Assembly: GCA_937989765.1 (NCBI GenBank)
Contig: CALKRZ010000188.1
Coordinates: 1 to 32,686, forward strand
Direction of reading: 5' to 3'
From: an uncultured Clostridia bacterium
Lineage (GTDB): Bacteria; Bacillota; Clostridia; Lachnospirales; CALKRZ01
Length of the DNA: 32,686 nucleotides
In this document: piece after piece, positions 1 to 8,376 of the stretch
Layout of the letters: each line of letters begins with the position of its first letter
Position numbering within the stretch: the stretch's first letter is position 1
Translations under genes and position numbers: made by a program
Notes under the pieces: generated by a model
Told to the model about the DNA's origin: nothing
The model's input: the letters and a program-made list of their open reading frames with translations, nothing else
Databases searched by the model: none

Positions 1-335
1 AAACGGATATTGATGGATTTTTGGAAGAAATGGAGATTAGTGCAGAAGAAGGTAGTGTGCTGTATACTTTTTTTATAGAAGAACTACTCCAAGAGAAAAG
101 TGTATTGCAAGAGCAATCAAATACAGAAAACTATGAAAAGATGGCAGAAACAGTTCATAATATCAAAGGGGTATCGAGCAGTTATAAGAGTTGGAACGTA
201 TTCCATATTGTGTCGATTATGGATGAACAATGCAAAAAAAGAGATTTCAATCATATACAACAAAATGTGGAGATGCTTGGTAGAATGATAGAAGAAGAAA
301 TTGTAAAAATTAAAGCATATTTTAATATGGAGTAG
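1..335 (+). CDS. Hpt (histidine phosphotransfer) domain protein, C-terminal part
   Basis: The reading frame is open from the first bases of the window, so the N-terminus lies outside; the TTG at 21 is probably internal. The visible 110 or so residues are mostly helical and contain an H-N-I-K-G motif, with the histidine codon at 156-158. This matches the HxxKG phosphoacceptor signature of Hpt domains in phosphorelays and hybrid kinases. The role would be to accept a phosphoryl group from one receiver and pass it to another. The receiver gene begins 10 bp after the stop, so the two are almost certainly co-transcribed partners. I cannot tell whether this is the tail of a hybrid sensor kinase or a stand-alone Hpt protein. 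Confidence 0.75.
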   Translation, partial: TDIDGFLEEMEISAEEGSVLYTFFIEELLQEKSVLQEQSNTENYEKMAETVHNIKGVSSSYKSWNVFHIVSIMDEQCKKRDFNHIQQNVEMLGRMIEEEIVKIKAYFNME

Positions 336-345
336 GGGGAATACA

Positions 346-714
346 ATGAGTGTGAAGATCGTTTTGGTTGTAGATGATTCTATTGCGATCAGAAAGCAAG
401 TAAAGATGATACTGGAAAACAAAGGATACCAAGTAAGAGAAGCAGGGAATGAATTGGGTGTGATGAATAATGTGGAATTATATGGCATACTTGCAGATCT
501 TATATTGATGGACTTGTCATTAAAAAATGAAAATGGATTTGATGTGATTTATAATTTGAAAAATCAGGAAAGATATAAAGATATACCTGTTGTGATGCTA
601 ACAGAGAATGCCTCAGCTAGTCAGGTAAAGTTTGCAAAGGATTTGGGTGTACAAGGATATTTGCTTAAACCAATCATTCCAGAGCGGCTTATTCAATGTG
701 TTGAAAAGATATGA
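346..714 (+). CDS. CheY-like single-domain response regulator
   Basis: This is a 122-residue stand-alone receiver with no output domain. The key receiver residues are visible: acidic pair D10-D11 in LVVDDS, phosphoacceptor D56 in LILMDLS, T86 in VVMLTEN and K108 in GYLLKP. The start is ATG after a GGGGGAAT ribosome site. It lies 10 bp downstream of the Hpt gene and is closed by a hairpin terminator at 733-777, so the pair forms the end of a two-component operon. It could act on a flagellar motor or in a phosphorelay. The missing effector domain and the Hpt neighbour favour a phosphorelay or chemotaxis-type intermediary rather than a transcription factor. Confidence 0.88.
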   Translation: MSVKIVLVVDDSIAIRKQVKMILENKGYQVREAGNELGVMNNVELYGILADLILMDLSLKNENGFDVIYNLKNQERYKDIPVVMLTENASASQVKFAKDLGVQGYLLKPIIPERLIQCVEKI

Positions 715-732
715 AATTAAAATCATTGATGC

Positions 733-777
733 ATAGTAAAAAGGATTTCATTTAGTAGATGAGATCCTTTTTACTAT
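733..777 (+). terminator. Hairpin terminator after the response regulator
   Basis: Arms 733-749 and 761-777 are complementary over 17 positions with a single G-U pair. The right arm contains TCCTTTTT. It ends the Hpt-receiver operon and separates it from the chemoreceptor promoter. Confidence 0.75.
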
Positions 778-843
778 ACAAAATGTAGGAGAACACGAAT
801 TAGTATGAAAACAAAGTAAATAAATAGAAATCATTTGAAAAGC

Positions 844-872
844 TTTACATTGTTATGTATAACAAGTATAAT
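844..872 (+). promoter_or_regulatory. Sigma-A-type promoter of the first chemoreceptor
   Basis: TTTACA (844-849), a 17-bp spacer and a perfect TATAAT (867-872) precede the chemoreceptor at 975. The spacer is occupied almost exactly by the palindrome TTGTTAT-GT-ATAACAA (850-865). Its half-sites resemble those of Rex (TTGTTAA...TTAACAA), but the spacing is 2 bp shorter, so the regulator is not identified. Transcription would start near 879, inside the first of two further palindromic sites. Confidence 0.65.
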
Positions 873-874
873 TA

Positions 875-937
875 AATGATAATATATATTATTAATATCA
901 GATAGATAATGATAATATATATTATCATTATCAGATA
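875..937 (+). promoter_or_regulatory. Tandem Fur-box-like operator pair downstream of the promoter
   Basis: Two 30-bp near-copies (875-904 and 908-937) differ at only a few positions. The second lies within a perfect 28-bp palindrome at 905-932, built as GATAAT GATAAT, ATAT, ATTATC ATTATC. The hexamer GATAAT and its complement are the building blocks of classical Fur/PerR-family boxes, although the central 4-bp spacing is not the canonical 7-1-7 arrangement. Placed over the transcription start, such sites would be expected to repress. Assignment to Fur is inference. Confidence 0.6.
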
Positions 938-974
938 AGCGTAGTAGTAGAAAACAATATAGGAGGGATTTAAC

Positions 975-2693
975 ATGAAATGGTTCTACGATCTAAAATT
1001 AGCAGTAAAAATCTCCATTCTATCTACGAATTTTATTATTTTCCTTTTGGTTGTGGGGGGATTGGGCACAGCTGCACTGCAGAAAAATCACAGCTTTATC
1101 AAGACTTTATACCATGACCGTTTGATTCCTATATATGATCTAGGAGAAGCTAAGTCTGATTTGCAGGACATACGGCTACAGGTACTAACGCATGTCAATG
1201 CAAAACAAGCGAATGTAAAGCAAACAGCAGAGCAAAATATCGAAGAAAAAGAAGAAGCAATGCTTACGCGCATTGAAATATTTGAGGATACCTATCTAGT
1301 ACCAGCAGAAGAAAAAGGATTGGAAAAATTAAGAATCCAGTATAGTGCATATAAAGAAGTACGACAACGTGTGCTGATCTTAAGCAGCGCAGGAAAAGAT
1401 CAAGAAGCGCAAATGTTGGCCAATACCGAAGGTGCAGCACAGTTTCAAGAGGCGGTAAAGGCATTTGATGATCTGCAGAGAATACAAATGGATGTGGCAA
1501 TAAAGCTTTACGAGGACAGTGAGCAAATCTACTATATGACAATCATTATATTTTCCGTTATTATTCTTATTATCATTGGGATCGGAATCTTTTTGTCTAT
1601 CCTAGTAACTAGAGCGGTAGTATCTCCTGTTCTAAGAGTAACTCATAAGCTTCAAGATATTTCTCAAAGTGGTGGAGACTTAACCCAACGAATCGGATAT
1701 GATAGTAAAGATGAAGTGGGTGAACTCAGCAAGGCATTTGATGGGTTTATGGATAAGCTCCATACGATCATTAGGGACGTGGCTCACTCTGCACAAAATA
1801 TATCTGCATCCAGTCAGCAGTTATCCACCGCCACAGAGGAAACCAATAGAACCCTAGAACAGGTAGCAGAAACTATATCAACCATCGCCAATGGTACTTC
1901 TGATAATGTAGCAGTCGTGCAGGAAACGACTGCTAGTCTGAATGAAGTAGCTCAGTTTGCAGAAGCTACAGCCAAAGCAGGGAAGTCTACGAATAAGGAC
2001 AGTCTCAAAGTACAGCAATTGGCAGAAGAGGGTTCTGTTATCGTAGGGGAAGTAGTGGGTTCTATGAAAGATATCGCCACCTCATCCAATGAAGTGACAG
2101 TACTGATCTACCAGTTAGGTCAATCTTCACAAAAGATTGGAGATATCGTGCAGCTAATCACAGGTATATCAGAGCAGACGAACTTACTCGCCCTCAATGC
2201 GGCTATAGAAGCAGCAAGGGCAGGAGAAGCAGGACGGGGTTTTAGTGTGGTAGCAGAGGCAATCCGTAAGTTAGCAGATGAAACCAATAAAGCCACACAA
2301 GAGATTAGCTTATTGGTAAAAGATAACCAACATAAAACAGAAACAGCCGTTTCTTCCGTGCATACGGTAGAGGAAAAGGTTATGACAGGGGTAGTAAAGG
2401 CAGAGAATGTAGGGCAAAGTATTCAGGAGATCATAACCAGTATCCAAAGCATGGTTCATAAGATTCAGGAGATTGGTACAGCAGTAGGAGAACAATCCTT
2501 GTTGGTGAATGAGATCTCAAAGGCTATGAACTCTATCGCCTCGACTTCGTCAGATACAGCTGCGGGTACAGAAGAAATGAGTGCCAGTATACAGGAGCAG
2601 GTGAGTACCATGGAAGAAATAGAAGCAACGGCAAGTCAACTTTCAGAAATGGCAGAAAAACTCAATATAATTACATCAGGATTTACGATATAA
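975..2693 (+). CDS. Methyl-accepting chemotaxis protein (4HB sensor type)
   Basis: This 572-residue transmembrane chemoreceptor signals to the CheA-CheW kinase complex. TM1 is about residues 11-33. An extracellular four-helix-bundle sensor follows (about 34-186, with the [18 protein letters not shown] segment typical of 4HB_MCP_1). TM2 is about 187-211, HAMP about 212-265, and the long signalling coiled coil runs to the C-terminus. The conserved hairpin tip ([21 protein letters not shown]) is near residues 400-420. The start has a strong AGGAGGG site. The ligand is unknown. The promoter carries a spacer palindrome and Fur-like boxes, suggesting that receptor synthesis responds to metal or redox state. 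Confidence 0.95.
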   Translation: MKWFYDLKLAVKISILSTNFIIFLLVVGGLGTAALQKNHSFIKTLYHDRLIPIYDLGEAKSDLQDIRLQVLTHVNAKQANVKQTAEQNIEEKEEAMLTRIEIFEDTYLVPAEEKGLEKLRIQYSAYKEVRQRVLILSSAGKDQEAQMLANTEGAAQFQEAVKAFDDLQRIQMDVAIKLYEDSEQIYYMTIIIFSVIILIIIGIGIFLSILVTRAVVSPVLRVTHKLQDISQSGGDLTQRIGYDSKDEVGELSKAFDGFMDKLHTIIRDVAHSAQNISASSQQLSTATEETNRTLEQVAETISTIANGTSDNVAVVQETTASLNEVAQFAEATAKAGKSTNKDSLKVQQLAEEGSVIVGEVVGSMKDIATSSNEVTVLIYQLGQSSQKIGDIVQLITGISEQTNLLALNAAIEAARAGEAGRGFSVVAEAIRKLADETNKATQEISLLVKDNQHKTETAVSSVHTVEEKVMTGVVKAENVGQSIQEIITSIQSMVHKIQEIGTAVGEQSLLVNEISKAMNSIASTSSDTAAGTEEMSASIQEQVSTMEEIEATASQLSEMAEKLNIITSGFTI

Positions 2694-2694
2694 T

Positions 2695-2723
2695 TAAAAG
2701 AGAGCTCAAAGAGCTCTCTTTTA
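2695..2723. terminator. Bidirectional terminator between convergent genes
   Basis: TAAAAGAGAGCTC and GAGCTCTCTTTTA are perfectly complementary around a 3-nt loop. A U-rich tail is supplied in either direction, serving the chemoreceptor (+) and the small protein gene at 2724-3086 (-). Confidence 0.85.
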
Positions 2724-3086
2724 TCATTCATCCAACATAGTTATTTCTTCTTGATACTTTGGATTTTCCTCAGAGTCAGGAAGAGAATCTATAGAATCAC
2801 AAAGGGATAAGGTTTCTTGAGCTAAAATAGACACAGTGGGCATAAAGTAGGGATCTACTGTGTGAGAAGCTAAAACCATGTAGAGTGAAACATCTGAAGT
2901 CAAGAAGCGTGGTACATTCGAGATATTAAAATGCTGCACTTGAACTAGAGGTTCGTTTTCATTATAAGTAGCCAAAGTATAGGAGGTTTGTGTTTCACGG
3001 CTGATTAAATATGTGTAAGAATCTCGTTCGCAAAGTAGATAGTGGTCTTTATCAATTTGTTCTAATAATGAAAGTAATTCATCCAT
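2724..3086 (-). CDS. Small acidic protein of unknown function
   Basis: I do not recognise this family. The ATG at 3086 is chosen because it follows AGGAGG with 7-nt spacing; the upstream TTG at 3104 would put the ribosome site inside the gene. The product is 120 residues, acidic, with no signal peptide or membrane segment. It starts MDELLSLLEQIDKDHYLL and has a mixed alpha/beta look, with a variable acidic C-terminus. It is a single gene with its own promoter (3115-3143), divergent from the RNA helicase and convergent with the chemoreceptor. The ribosome site, promoter and terminator support a real gene; nothing in the sequence shows its function. Confidence 0.7.
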   Translation of the reverse strand: MDELLSLLEQIDKDHYLLCERDSYTYLISRETQTSYTLATYNENEPLVQVQHFNISNVPRFLTSDVSLYMVLASHTVDPYFMPTVSILAQETLSLCDSIDSLPDSEENPKYQEEITMLDE

Positions 3087-3114
3087 AGCCATGCCTCCTA
3101 CCAATTATATCTCA

Positions 3115-3143
3115 ATTATAGTATAATATAAGAGCCAACTCAA
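3115..3143 (-). promoter_or_regulatory. Sigma-A-type promoter for the small acidic protein gene
   Basis: Read on the minus strand: TTGAGT (3143-3138), 17-bp spacer, TATAAT (3120-3115). It is placed just upstream of the ribosome site for the gene starting at 3086. Confidence 0.6.
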
Positions 3144-3228
3144 TGTTTATATGAAATCTATAAAATATATTTGAGTGAGAAGTGGAAATATATCAGTATA
3201 CTAGAATCATAAAGGAAGAGATGATGAA

Positions 3229-4674
3229 ATGATAAAGTCAGATTTTAATGAGTATCCATTAAGTAGTGAGGTATTAAAGGCAATTAATATGTTGAATTTT
3301 GAAAACCCTACAAGAGTGCAGGCATTAGTTATACCGACTGTGTTAGAGCAGAAGGATATAATAGTAAAGTCTCAAACTGGAAGTGGAAAGACGGCAGCAT
3401 TTGCTATTCCAATTTGTGAATTAGTCGATTGGGATGAAAATAAACCGCAAGCATTAGTGATCGTACCCACAAGAGAACTTGCAATTCAGGTCAAAGAGGA
3501 TGTTTTTAATATAGGTAGGTTTAAAAGAATTAAAGTATCTGCTGTCTTCGGTAAAGCGCCTTTCTATATGCAAGAAAAAGAACTTAAACAAAAAACACAT
3601 GTGGTGGTGGGGACACCTGGCCGTATTATAGACCATATTGAACAAGGGACGCTCAATTTATCCAAAATAAAATACCTTGTCATAGATGAAGCAGATGAAA
3701 TGCTTAATATGGGATTTATAGAGTCAATGAAAACAATCATAAGCAGCGTGTCAAAAGATCGTGTGACGATGTTATTTTCAGCGACAATGCCTAGAGACAT
3801 AGAGGTCTTATGTAAGAGATATATGAAAGAGCCTACATATGTGAAAGTAGAAGAGCAAAATCCAGCCTCAGAAAGAATATATCAAGAAAGATATACCGTA
3901 GAACAAAAAGATAAGATGAAGCTTTTAAGAGATATAACCATGGTAGAAAACCCAGATAGTTGTATTATATTTTGTAATACACAGCAAAAAGTGGATGATG
4001 TGTATAATGAGATGGCAAGTCTAAAGTATACTTGTGAAAAAATTCATGGTGGAATGGAACAAAGGGATAGAGTAAGAGTAATGAAGGATTTCAAACAAGG
4101 ATATTTTAGATATCTGATCGCAACCGATGTGGCAGCGAGAGGGATAGATATAGATAATATTTCACTCGTCATCAATTATGATATACCACAAGACAGTGAA
4201 AGCTATGTCCATAGGATCGGGAGAACTGGACGTATAAGCAAGGAAGGTAGAGCCATTACTTTTGTAACACCTTATGAAGGTAGATTTTTAAATGATATCC
4301 ATCAATATATCGGCAAAGAGATTGCTTTGAAAGAAAGACCTGACAAAGAAGCAGTAAGTGATTCCAAACAGGAATTTGTTGAGAAGACAAATACTACACC
4401 TGAAATCAAACAAACAAAAGGTGCGCCACTAAGCAAAGAAATCATGAAATTACATATCAATGCAGGCAAAAAAACAAAGATGAGAGCAGTAGACATTGTA
4501 GGAACACTTTGCAATATAGAAGGCATCACAGCAGAAGACATAGGGATTATCAATATAATTGATGTATCTACCTTTGTAGAAATATTAAATAATAAAGGTG
4601 AATTAGTTTTTCGAGAATTACAAAACATGACGATCAAAGGCAGACTGCGCAAGGTAAGTAAAGCAGATATGTAA
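3229..4674 (+). CDS. dbpA: DEAD-box ATP-dependent RNA helicase DbpA/YxiN
   Basis: A 481-residue helicase with all DEAD-box motifs: Q motif around PTRVQ (27-31), SQTGSGKT (48-55), PTREL (80-84), TPGR (129-132), DEAD (153-156), SAT (184-186), then ARGIDID and HRIGRTGR in the second RecA domain. After a linker (about 375-405) the C-terminal 75 residues, containing KTKMRAVDIVGT and AEDIGIINI, match the DbpA RNA-binding domain. In the family this domain recognises hairpin 92 of 23S rRNA and directs the enzyme to 50S assembly. Length and domain order match B. subtilis YxiN. The metal-exporter gene follows after 53 bp without a terminator, so the two may be co-transcribed. Confidence 0.95.
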   Translation: MIKSDFNEYPLSSEVLKAINMLNFENPTRVQALVIPTVLEQKDIIVKSQTGSGKTAAFAIPICELVDWDENKPQALVIVPTRELAIQVKEDVFNIGRFKRIKVSAVFGKAPFYMQEKELKQKTHVVVGTPGRIIDHIEQGTLNLSKIKYLVIDEADEMLNMGFIESMKTIISSVSKDRVTMLFSATMPRDIEVLCKRYMKEPTYVKVEEQNPASERIYQERYTVEQKDKMKLLRDITMVENPDSCIIFCNTQQKVDDVYNEMASLKYTCEKIHGGMEQRDRVRVMKDFKQGYFRYLIATDVAARGIDIDNISLVINYDIPQDSESYVHRIGRTGRISKEGRAITFVTPYEGRFLNDIHQYIGKEIALKERPDKEAVSDSKQEFVEKTNTTPEIKQTKGAPLSKEIMKLHINAGKKTKMRAVDIVGTLCNIEGITAEDIGIINIIDVSTFVEILNNKGELVFRELQNMTIKGRLRKVSKADM

Positions 4675-4727
4675 ATACAAGAAAAAAGGATCTGCCAAAG
4701 AAAGTAATTACGGGAGGCGATTTTAGT

Positions 4728-5885
4728 ATGTTGGGGGAAATGTGCAGGGCTTTATTTTTTATTTTTATAGCAGAAATGGGAGACAAAACTCAAATCTTAG
4801 CTATGGCCTTTGCCACTCGTTATAAAACAGAAAAAGTACTGATGGGTGTTTTGATTGGTTCTTTTCTTAATCATGGGTTGGCAGTGCTTCTAGGGGTTTA
4901 TTTAACGAGTGTGCTGCCAATCCACTTCATTCAATTAGTGGCATCTTTTTCATTTATCGGTTTTGGATTGTGGACTTTACACAGCCAAAAAGAAGAAGAA
5001 GGAGAAGACACGAAAAGCAAGCTAGGACCTATGGTCACAGTGGCTGCTGCTTTTTTTATTGGAGAACTAGGGGATAAAACACAGCTTATGGCGATTTCTC
5101 TTTCCACAGAAGCCAAATATCCATATATGATCCTTATGGGAACGACCTTGGGGATGGTACTGGTGAGCAGTGTAGGCATTTTAGTAGGTAGTCGAGTAGG
5201 TAAAAAGGTGCCAGAGTTTGCAGTAAAAATGATTTCTGCTGGGATTTTCTTATTTTTTGGAGTCATAGGCGTACTACAAAAAATGCCACGACAGTATGTA
5301 ACGCTTGTAAATGTAGGTATATTTGTAGCGATACTAACAGGTATTGTATGGATACTCCTAAAGCCATTGTTAGAGGAGAGAAACAATCACAGGATAACGC
5401 CTTTTCAACATATGGCAGCGACTCTTCATATCCATACAGAACAGATTGGAAGGGCTGTAGCTCAAATATGTTTGGGTGAGGAATATTGTGGCAAGTGTAA
5501 GGGGAAGGGGTGTATGATCGGTTTTGCCAAGGCTGTGATTTCTAGCAGTTTGGACAGCAATCAAACATTTCTTCCACAAATATATAACAAACTGCCTGAG
5601 ATCAATCAAGAAAAACAGTATGATCTACTGCTAGTAGCGGATGCATTGGCGGTGACACTCTCCCAATGTTTCAGCTGCGGAACCAGTCATAATAAGCAGT
5701 GTGTTGCCAGTAAAACGAGAGAAGCACTAGAAATGATCTGTTTTGGAGAGACGATTCCTTTTCATGGTATGGTCAGTCAGTATTTGTTTGTGTTGAGAAA
5801 AAAGGATGAAACCTTAGGAAAACGCGTGACCATGAAACTAGAAGAACTGCTCTTTGAAAATAGTCAAGCACAAGAAACTGTATAA
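4728..5885 (+). CDS. GDT1/UPF0016 (TMEM165) family cation exporter with cysteine-rich tail
   Basis: The first 215 residues form a membrane domain of about six helices. It holds two copies of the family signature, EMGDKTQ (16-22) and ELGDKTQ (113-119), whose acidic residues bind the transported cation. Characterised bacterial members export Mn2+ and eukaryotic ones handle Mn2+/Ca2+. The remaining 170 residues are a soluble extension I do not recognise. It contains two cysteine clusters, C248-C254-C257-C262 and C314-C317-C325, plus C338, that look like a metal site. The standard family length is near 190-230 residues, so the extension is unusual. The start is the ATG after GGGAGGCG. A role as a metal sensor gating export is inference. 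Confidence 0.88.
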   Translation: MLGEMCRALFFIFIAEMGDKTQILAMAFATRYKTEKVLMGVLIGSFLNHGLAVLLGVYLTSVLPIHFIQLVASFSFIGFGLWTLHSQKEEEGEDTKSKLGPMVTVAAAFFIGELGDKTQLMAISLSTEAKYPYMILMGTTLGMVLVSSVGILVGSRVGKKVPEFAVKMISAGIFLFFGVIGVLQKMPRQYVTLVNVGIFVAILTGIVWILLKPLLEERNNHRITPFQHMAATLHIHTEQIGRAVAQICLGEEYCGKCKGKGCMIGFAKAVISSSLDSNQTFLPQIYNKLPEINQEKQYDLLLVADALAVTLSQCFSCGTSHNKQCVASKTREALEMICFGETIPFHGMVSQYLFVLRKKDETLGKRVTMKLEELLFENSQAQETV

Positions 5886-5887
5886 AA

Positions 5888-6020
5888 GCCTCTTGCCCAT
5901 ATAGAAACTTAATTGTAAATATAACAAAGAAGGAACTCTAAAAAGCATATATTTGTCGTACCACATACTTTTTAGATATCCTTCTTTATTACAGTTTGAA
6001 AACTATAAAGGGCAAGAGGT
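5888..6020. repeat. Long imperfect inverted repeat (MITE-like hairpin)
   Basis: Outer arms CCTCTTGCCC (5889-5898) and GGGCAAGAGG (6010-6019) are perfectly complementary. Inner arms 5926-5945 and 5968-5987 pair at 18 of 20 positions around a 22-nt loop. The intervening parts pair weakly. A single 130-nt hairpin starting 3 nt after the stop codon could terminate the exporter operon, but its size and AT-rich surroundings look more like a decayed miniature transposable element. Confidence 0.65.
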
Positions 6021-6049
6021 TATAATTTTTATAAAAAATAAAAATAGTA

Positions 6050-6078
6050 TTGACATAAATACAGTAGAGTATTATAAT
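6050..6078 (+). promoter_or_regulatory. Perfect consensus sigma-A promoter
   Basis: TTGACA (6050-6055), 17-bp spacer, TATAAT (6073-6078): no deviation from consensus. The next gene starts 247 bp downstream (6325), so the transcript would have a leader of about 240 nt. The TTTTACC-TG-GGTAAAA palindrome at 6112-6127 lies in that leader and could be an operator or RNA hairpin. It most likely drives the yuaF-flotillin operon. Confidence 0.7.
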
Positions 6079-6186
6079 ATTAAGTGTAGAGTAAAACACT
6101 ACATGATTTATTTTTACCTGGGTAAAATAATCGTACAGCACGCTTGCGATTTACAGTAACAAATCATAGGCGTTAATTTAAGTATA

Positions 6187-6240
6187 AAATGAAATATCTC
6201 CTTGAGCGAAAACTTTCAAGTAATGGCTTAAGTTTACTTT
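6187..6240 (-). repeat. Dispersed repeat family B, copy 2 (fragment)
   Basis: On the minus strand this segment matches the arm at about 27755-27810. Both contain AAGTTTTCGCT, then AAGGA-ATATTTCATTTT, preceded by TAAAC--AAG-CA-TACTTG, with scattered mismatches. The second site is 21 kb away, so this is a dispersed family rather than a local duplication. Confidence 0.6.
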
Positions 6241-6324
6241 TATGAATAACAAATAAAAGAAGGAATTACGAATATTTTACCGAATACAAATATATAGGTA
6301 GTCAATGTAAAGTGAGGTGTCGAT

Positions 6325-6852
6325 ATGCTGAGGATCTTTTATATCTGTTTTGGAACAGGGATTGTATTTACTTTGCTCTCGGTTTTATTAGGGCAGGTAT
6401 TTGATGTAATGGGTATGGAGTTGGATTTAGATTTTGGTGATCTGTTTGGGGGGGGCATCTCACCACTGAAACCGATTGTGCTTGCCTCTTTTGTAACTGT
6501 TTTCGGTGGAGTGGGCATTATAGGCGTGCATAGTGGGATGGGCATTTTGAGCACTACCATCATAGCCTTCGTGATCGCCTTTATGACAGCATGGCTCTTA
6601 TTTCGTTATATCGTAGTCCCTTTGTATAAGGCGCAGAATACGAGTGCTGTAGAACAGCAGTCTTTGATCGGGCATATCGCACAGGTAACTTTGGGCATGA
6701 AAGAAGCACAGTTTGGACGGATGAAATATGTAATCAATGGGAATACTTATACCGCCCCAGCCAAATCTGACACAAAAGAAGAAATCATAAAGGGGTCAGA
6801 GGTTGCCATTGTTGATATACAAAACAACACATTTTATGTGAAAAAAATATAA
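6325..6852 (+). CDS. yuaF: NfeD/YuaF-like membrane protein, flotillin partner
   Basis: A 175-residue protein with about three membrane helices in the first 100 residues and a C-terminal beta-rich OB-type domain (about 112-175, including LIGHIAQVTLG and SEVAIVDIQNNTFYVKKI). This is the short NfeD form without the protease domain. Size, topology and position 12 bp upstream of a flotillin match B. subtilis YuaF-YuaG. In that system the protein sits with flotillin in functional membrane microdomains and affects membrane fluidity and stress tolerance. The ribosome site is GAGGTG before ATG. The pair ends at the terminator at 8375-8410. Confidence 0.85.
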   Translation: MLRIFYICFGTGIVFTLLSVLLGQVFDVMGMELDLDFGDLFGGGISPLKPIVLASFVTVFGGVGIIGVHSGMGILSTTIIAFVIAFMTAWLLFRYIVVPLYKAQNTSAVEQQSLIGHIAQVTLGMKEAQFGRMKYVINGNTYTAPAKSDTKEEIIKGSEVAIVDIQNNTFYVKKI

Positions 6853-6864
6853 GGAGGATGTATC

Positions 6865-8376
6865 ATGCCGGAAACTGCAATTGTTGGAAGTGTAATCGTT
6901 GGAATTATTGGGGTACTATTTTTATTGATCATCAGTGTATTGACCATGTGGAGAAGGGTGCCTCAAGATAAGGCGCTCGTGGTAACAGGATATAGGAAAA
7001 AGGTGATCTCTGGGGGCGGAGGTTTTGTCATTCCGTTACTAGAAAGAACAGACAGCATTTCTCTTGAAAATATGAAGATCGAAGTCAGAACGGGCGGGGC
7101 CCTTACAGAACAAGGGGTCGACATCATAGCAGATGGGGTAGCCGTACTGAAGGTTAAATCCGATAAAGAATCTATATTGTCTGCTATAGAGCAGTTTAAT
7201 ACAGGATCGCTAAAAGGGACGATCGAAGTCATTAAAGATACAGCCAAAGACGTACTAGAAGGAAAGCTTCGTGAGATTATCTCCAAGATGACCGTAGAAG
7301 AAATCTACAAAGATCGAGAAAAATTTGCTTCTCAGGTACAGGAAGTAGCAGCGCTGGATCTAGCCGAGATGGGTCTTGAGATCAAAGCCTTTACTATCAG
7401 GGATATCAAGGATGATAATGGGTATCTAGAAGCACTGGGTAAAAAGCGGATCGCAGAAGTAAAGAGAGATGCCAATATCGCTGAAGCAGAATCCACCAAA
7501 GAAACCAAGATCAGAACGGCAGAAGCGACGAGAGAAGGAGAAGCGGCAAGACTTGTAGCAGAAACGCGTATCGCAGAAGCAGGCAAAGAAAAAGAGCTCA
7601 AGGTACAAGACTATAGAAAAGAGCAAGAAAGAGCAAAGGCAGTCTCTGACTTGGCATATGAGATCGAAGCCAATAAGGTCAAAAAAGAAGTCACAGAAAC
7701 CCAAATGCAAATAGAGATTACAAAGAAAGAAAAAGAAATCGAACTTGCAGAGGCTGAAATGAAGGTGGAGATCACCAGAAAGCAAAGACAAATCGAACTA
7801 GCAGAACAAGAAGCTTTGCGTAGAGAAAAAGAATTGGAATCAACCATCAAGAAACAAACCGATGCAGAAAATTATAGACAAGAAAAAACATCAGAAGCGC
7901 AAAAGTATAAAGATATCCAAGAAGCTCAAGCAAGATCAGAATCTATCAAACTAGAAGGACAGGCAAGAGCAGAAGCCAAAAGACTAGAAGGTATGGCAGA
8001 AGTAGATATTATCAGAGAAAAAGGAAAAGCAGAAGCAGAAGCCATGATGAAAAAAGCGGAAGCGTACAAACAGTACAATGATGCTGCCGTGACGCAAATG
8101 ATTATCGAAAAACTACCAGAGATAGCGAGAGCAGTAGCAGAACCATTGTCAAAAACAGAAAAAATCGTCATCGTGGATTCAGGAAATGGATCAGGCAAAG
8201 GTGCTGCTAAAGTATCAGGGTATGTGACAGATATTATTTCCTCTCTCCCAGAAACCATAGAAGCACTAACAGGCGTAGATCTTACAAGTGCCTTCAAAAA
8301 GAAAGATGTAAAAGAAGTGGTGTCTAGTGTACCATCGGCTTCAATAAACAATGATCAACCAAAAACATCCAAATAA
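6865..8376 (+). CDS. floT: Flotillin (FloT/YuaG)
   Basis: A 503-residue membrane-scaffold protein. An N-terminal membrane segment (about 7-28) is followed by the SPFH/PHB domain (about 30-200). A long alanine/glutamate-rich coiled coil (about 195-420, many AEA and EIE repeats) leads to a short glycine/serine-rich C-terminus. Length and order match B. subtilis FloT (about 509 residues). It would oligomerise into membrane microdomains that organise signalling and secretion complexes. It follows the NfeD-like gene by 12 bp with an AAGGAGG ribosome site. Long antisense open frames here are shadows of the repetitive coiled-coil coding. Confidence 0.95.
   Translation: MPETAIVGSVIVGIIGVLFLLIISVLTMWRRVPQDKALVVTGYRKKVISGGGGFVIPLLERTDSISLENMKIEVRTGGALTEQGVDIIADGVAVLKVKSDKESILSAIEQFNTGSLKGTIEVIKDTAKDVLEGKLREIISKMTVEEIYKDREKFASQVQEVAALDLAEMGLEIKAFTIRDIKDDNGYLEALGKKRIAEVKRDANIAEAESTKETKIRTAEATREGEAARLVAETRIAEAGKEKELKVQDYRKEQERAKAVSDLAYEIEANKVKKEVTETQMQIEITKKEKEIELAEAEMKVEITRKQRQIELAEQEALRREKELESTIKKQTDAENYRQEKTSEAQKYKDIQEAQARSESIKLEGQARAEAKRLEGMAEVDIIREKGKAEAEAMMKKAEAYKQYNDAAVTQMIIEKLPEIARAVAEPLSKTEKIVIVDSGNGSGKGAAKVSGYVTDIISSLPETIEALTGVDLTSAFKKKDVKEVVSSVPSASINNDQPKTSK

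Larger units (their letters stand above)
5886..6324. other. 439-bp gene-free stretch: long hairpin, consensus promoter, repeat fragment
   Basis: No credible gene is present. The stretch holds a long imperfect hairpin (5888-6020), a perfect sigma-A consensus promoter (6050-6078), a short palindrome TTTTACC-TG-GGTAAAA (6112-6127) and a fragment of a dispersed repeat (6187-6240). A short open frame at 5953-6159 runs through the hairpin and promoter, has no ribosome site and is not accepted as a gene. Confidence 0.6.

Noticed and set aside
5953-6159. 68-residue plus-strand open frame
   Set aside because: It starts at TTG without a ribosome site and runs through the hairpin element and the consensus promoter; the composition is not protein-like.
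7332-8351. Long antisense frames opposite the flotillin gene
   Set aside because: They are shadows of the Ala/Glu/Lys-rich coiled coil on the other strand, giving Ser/Phe/Leu-rich nonsense.
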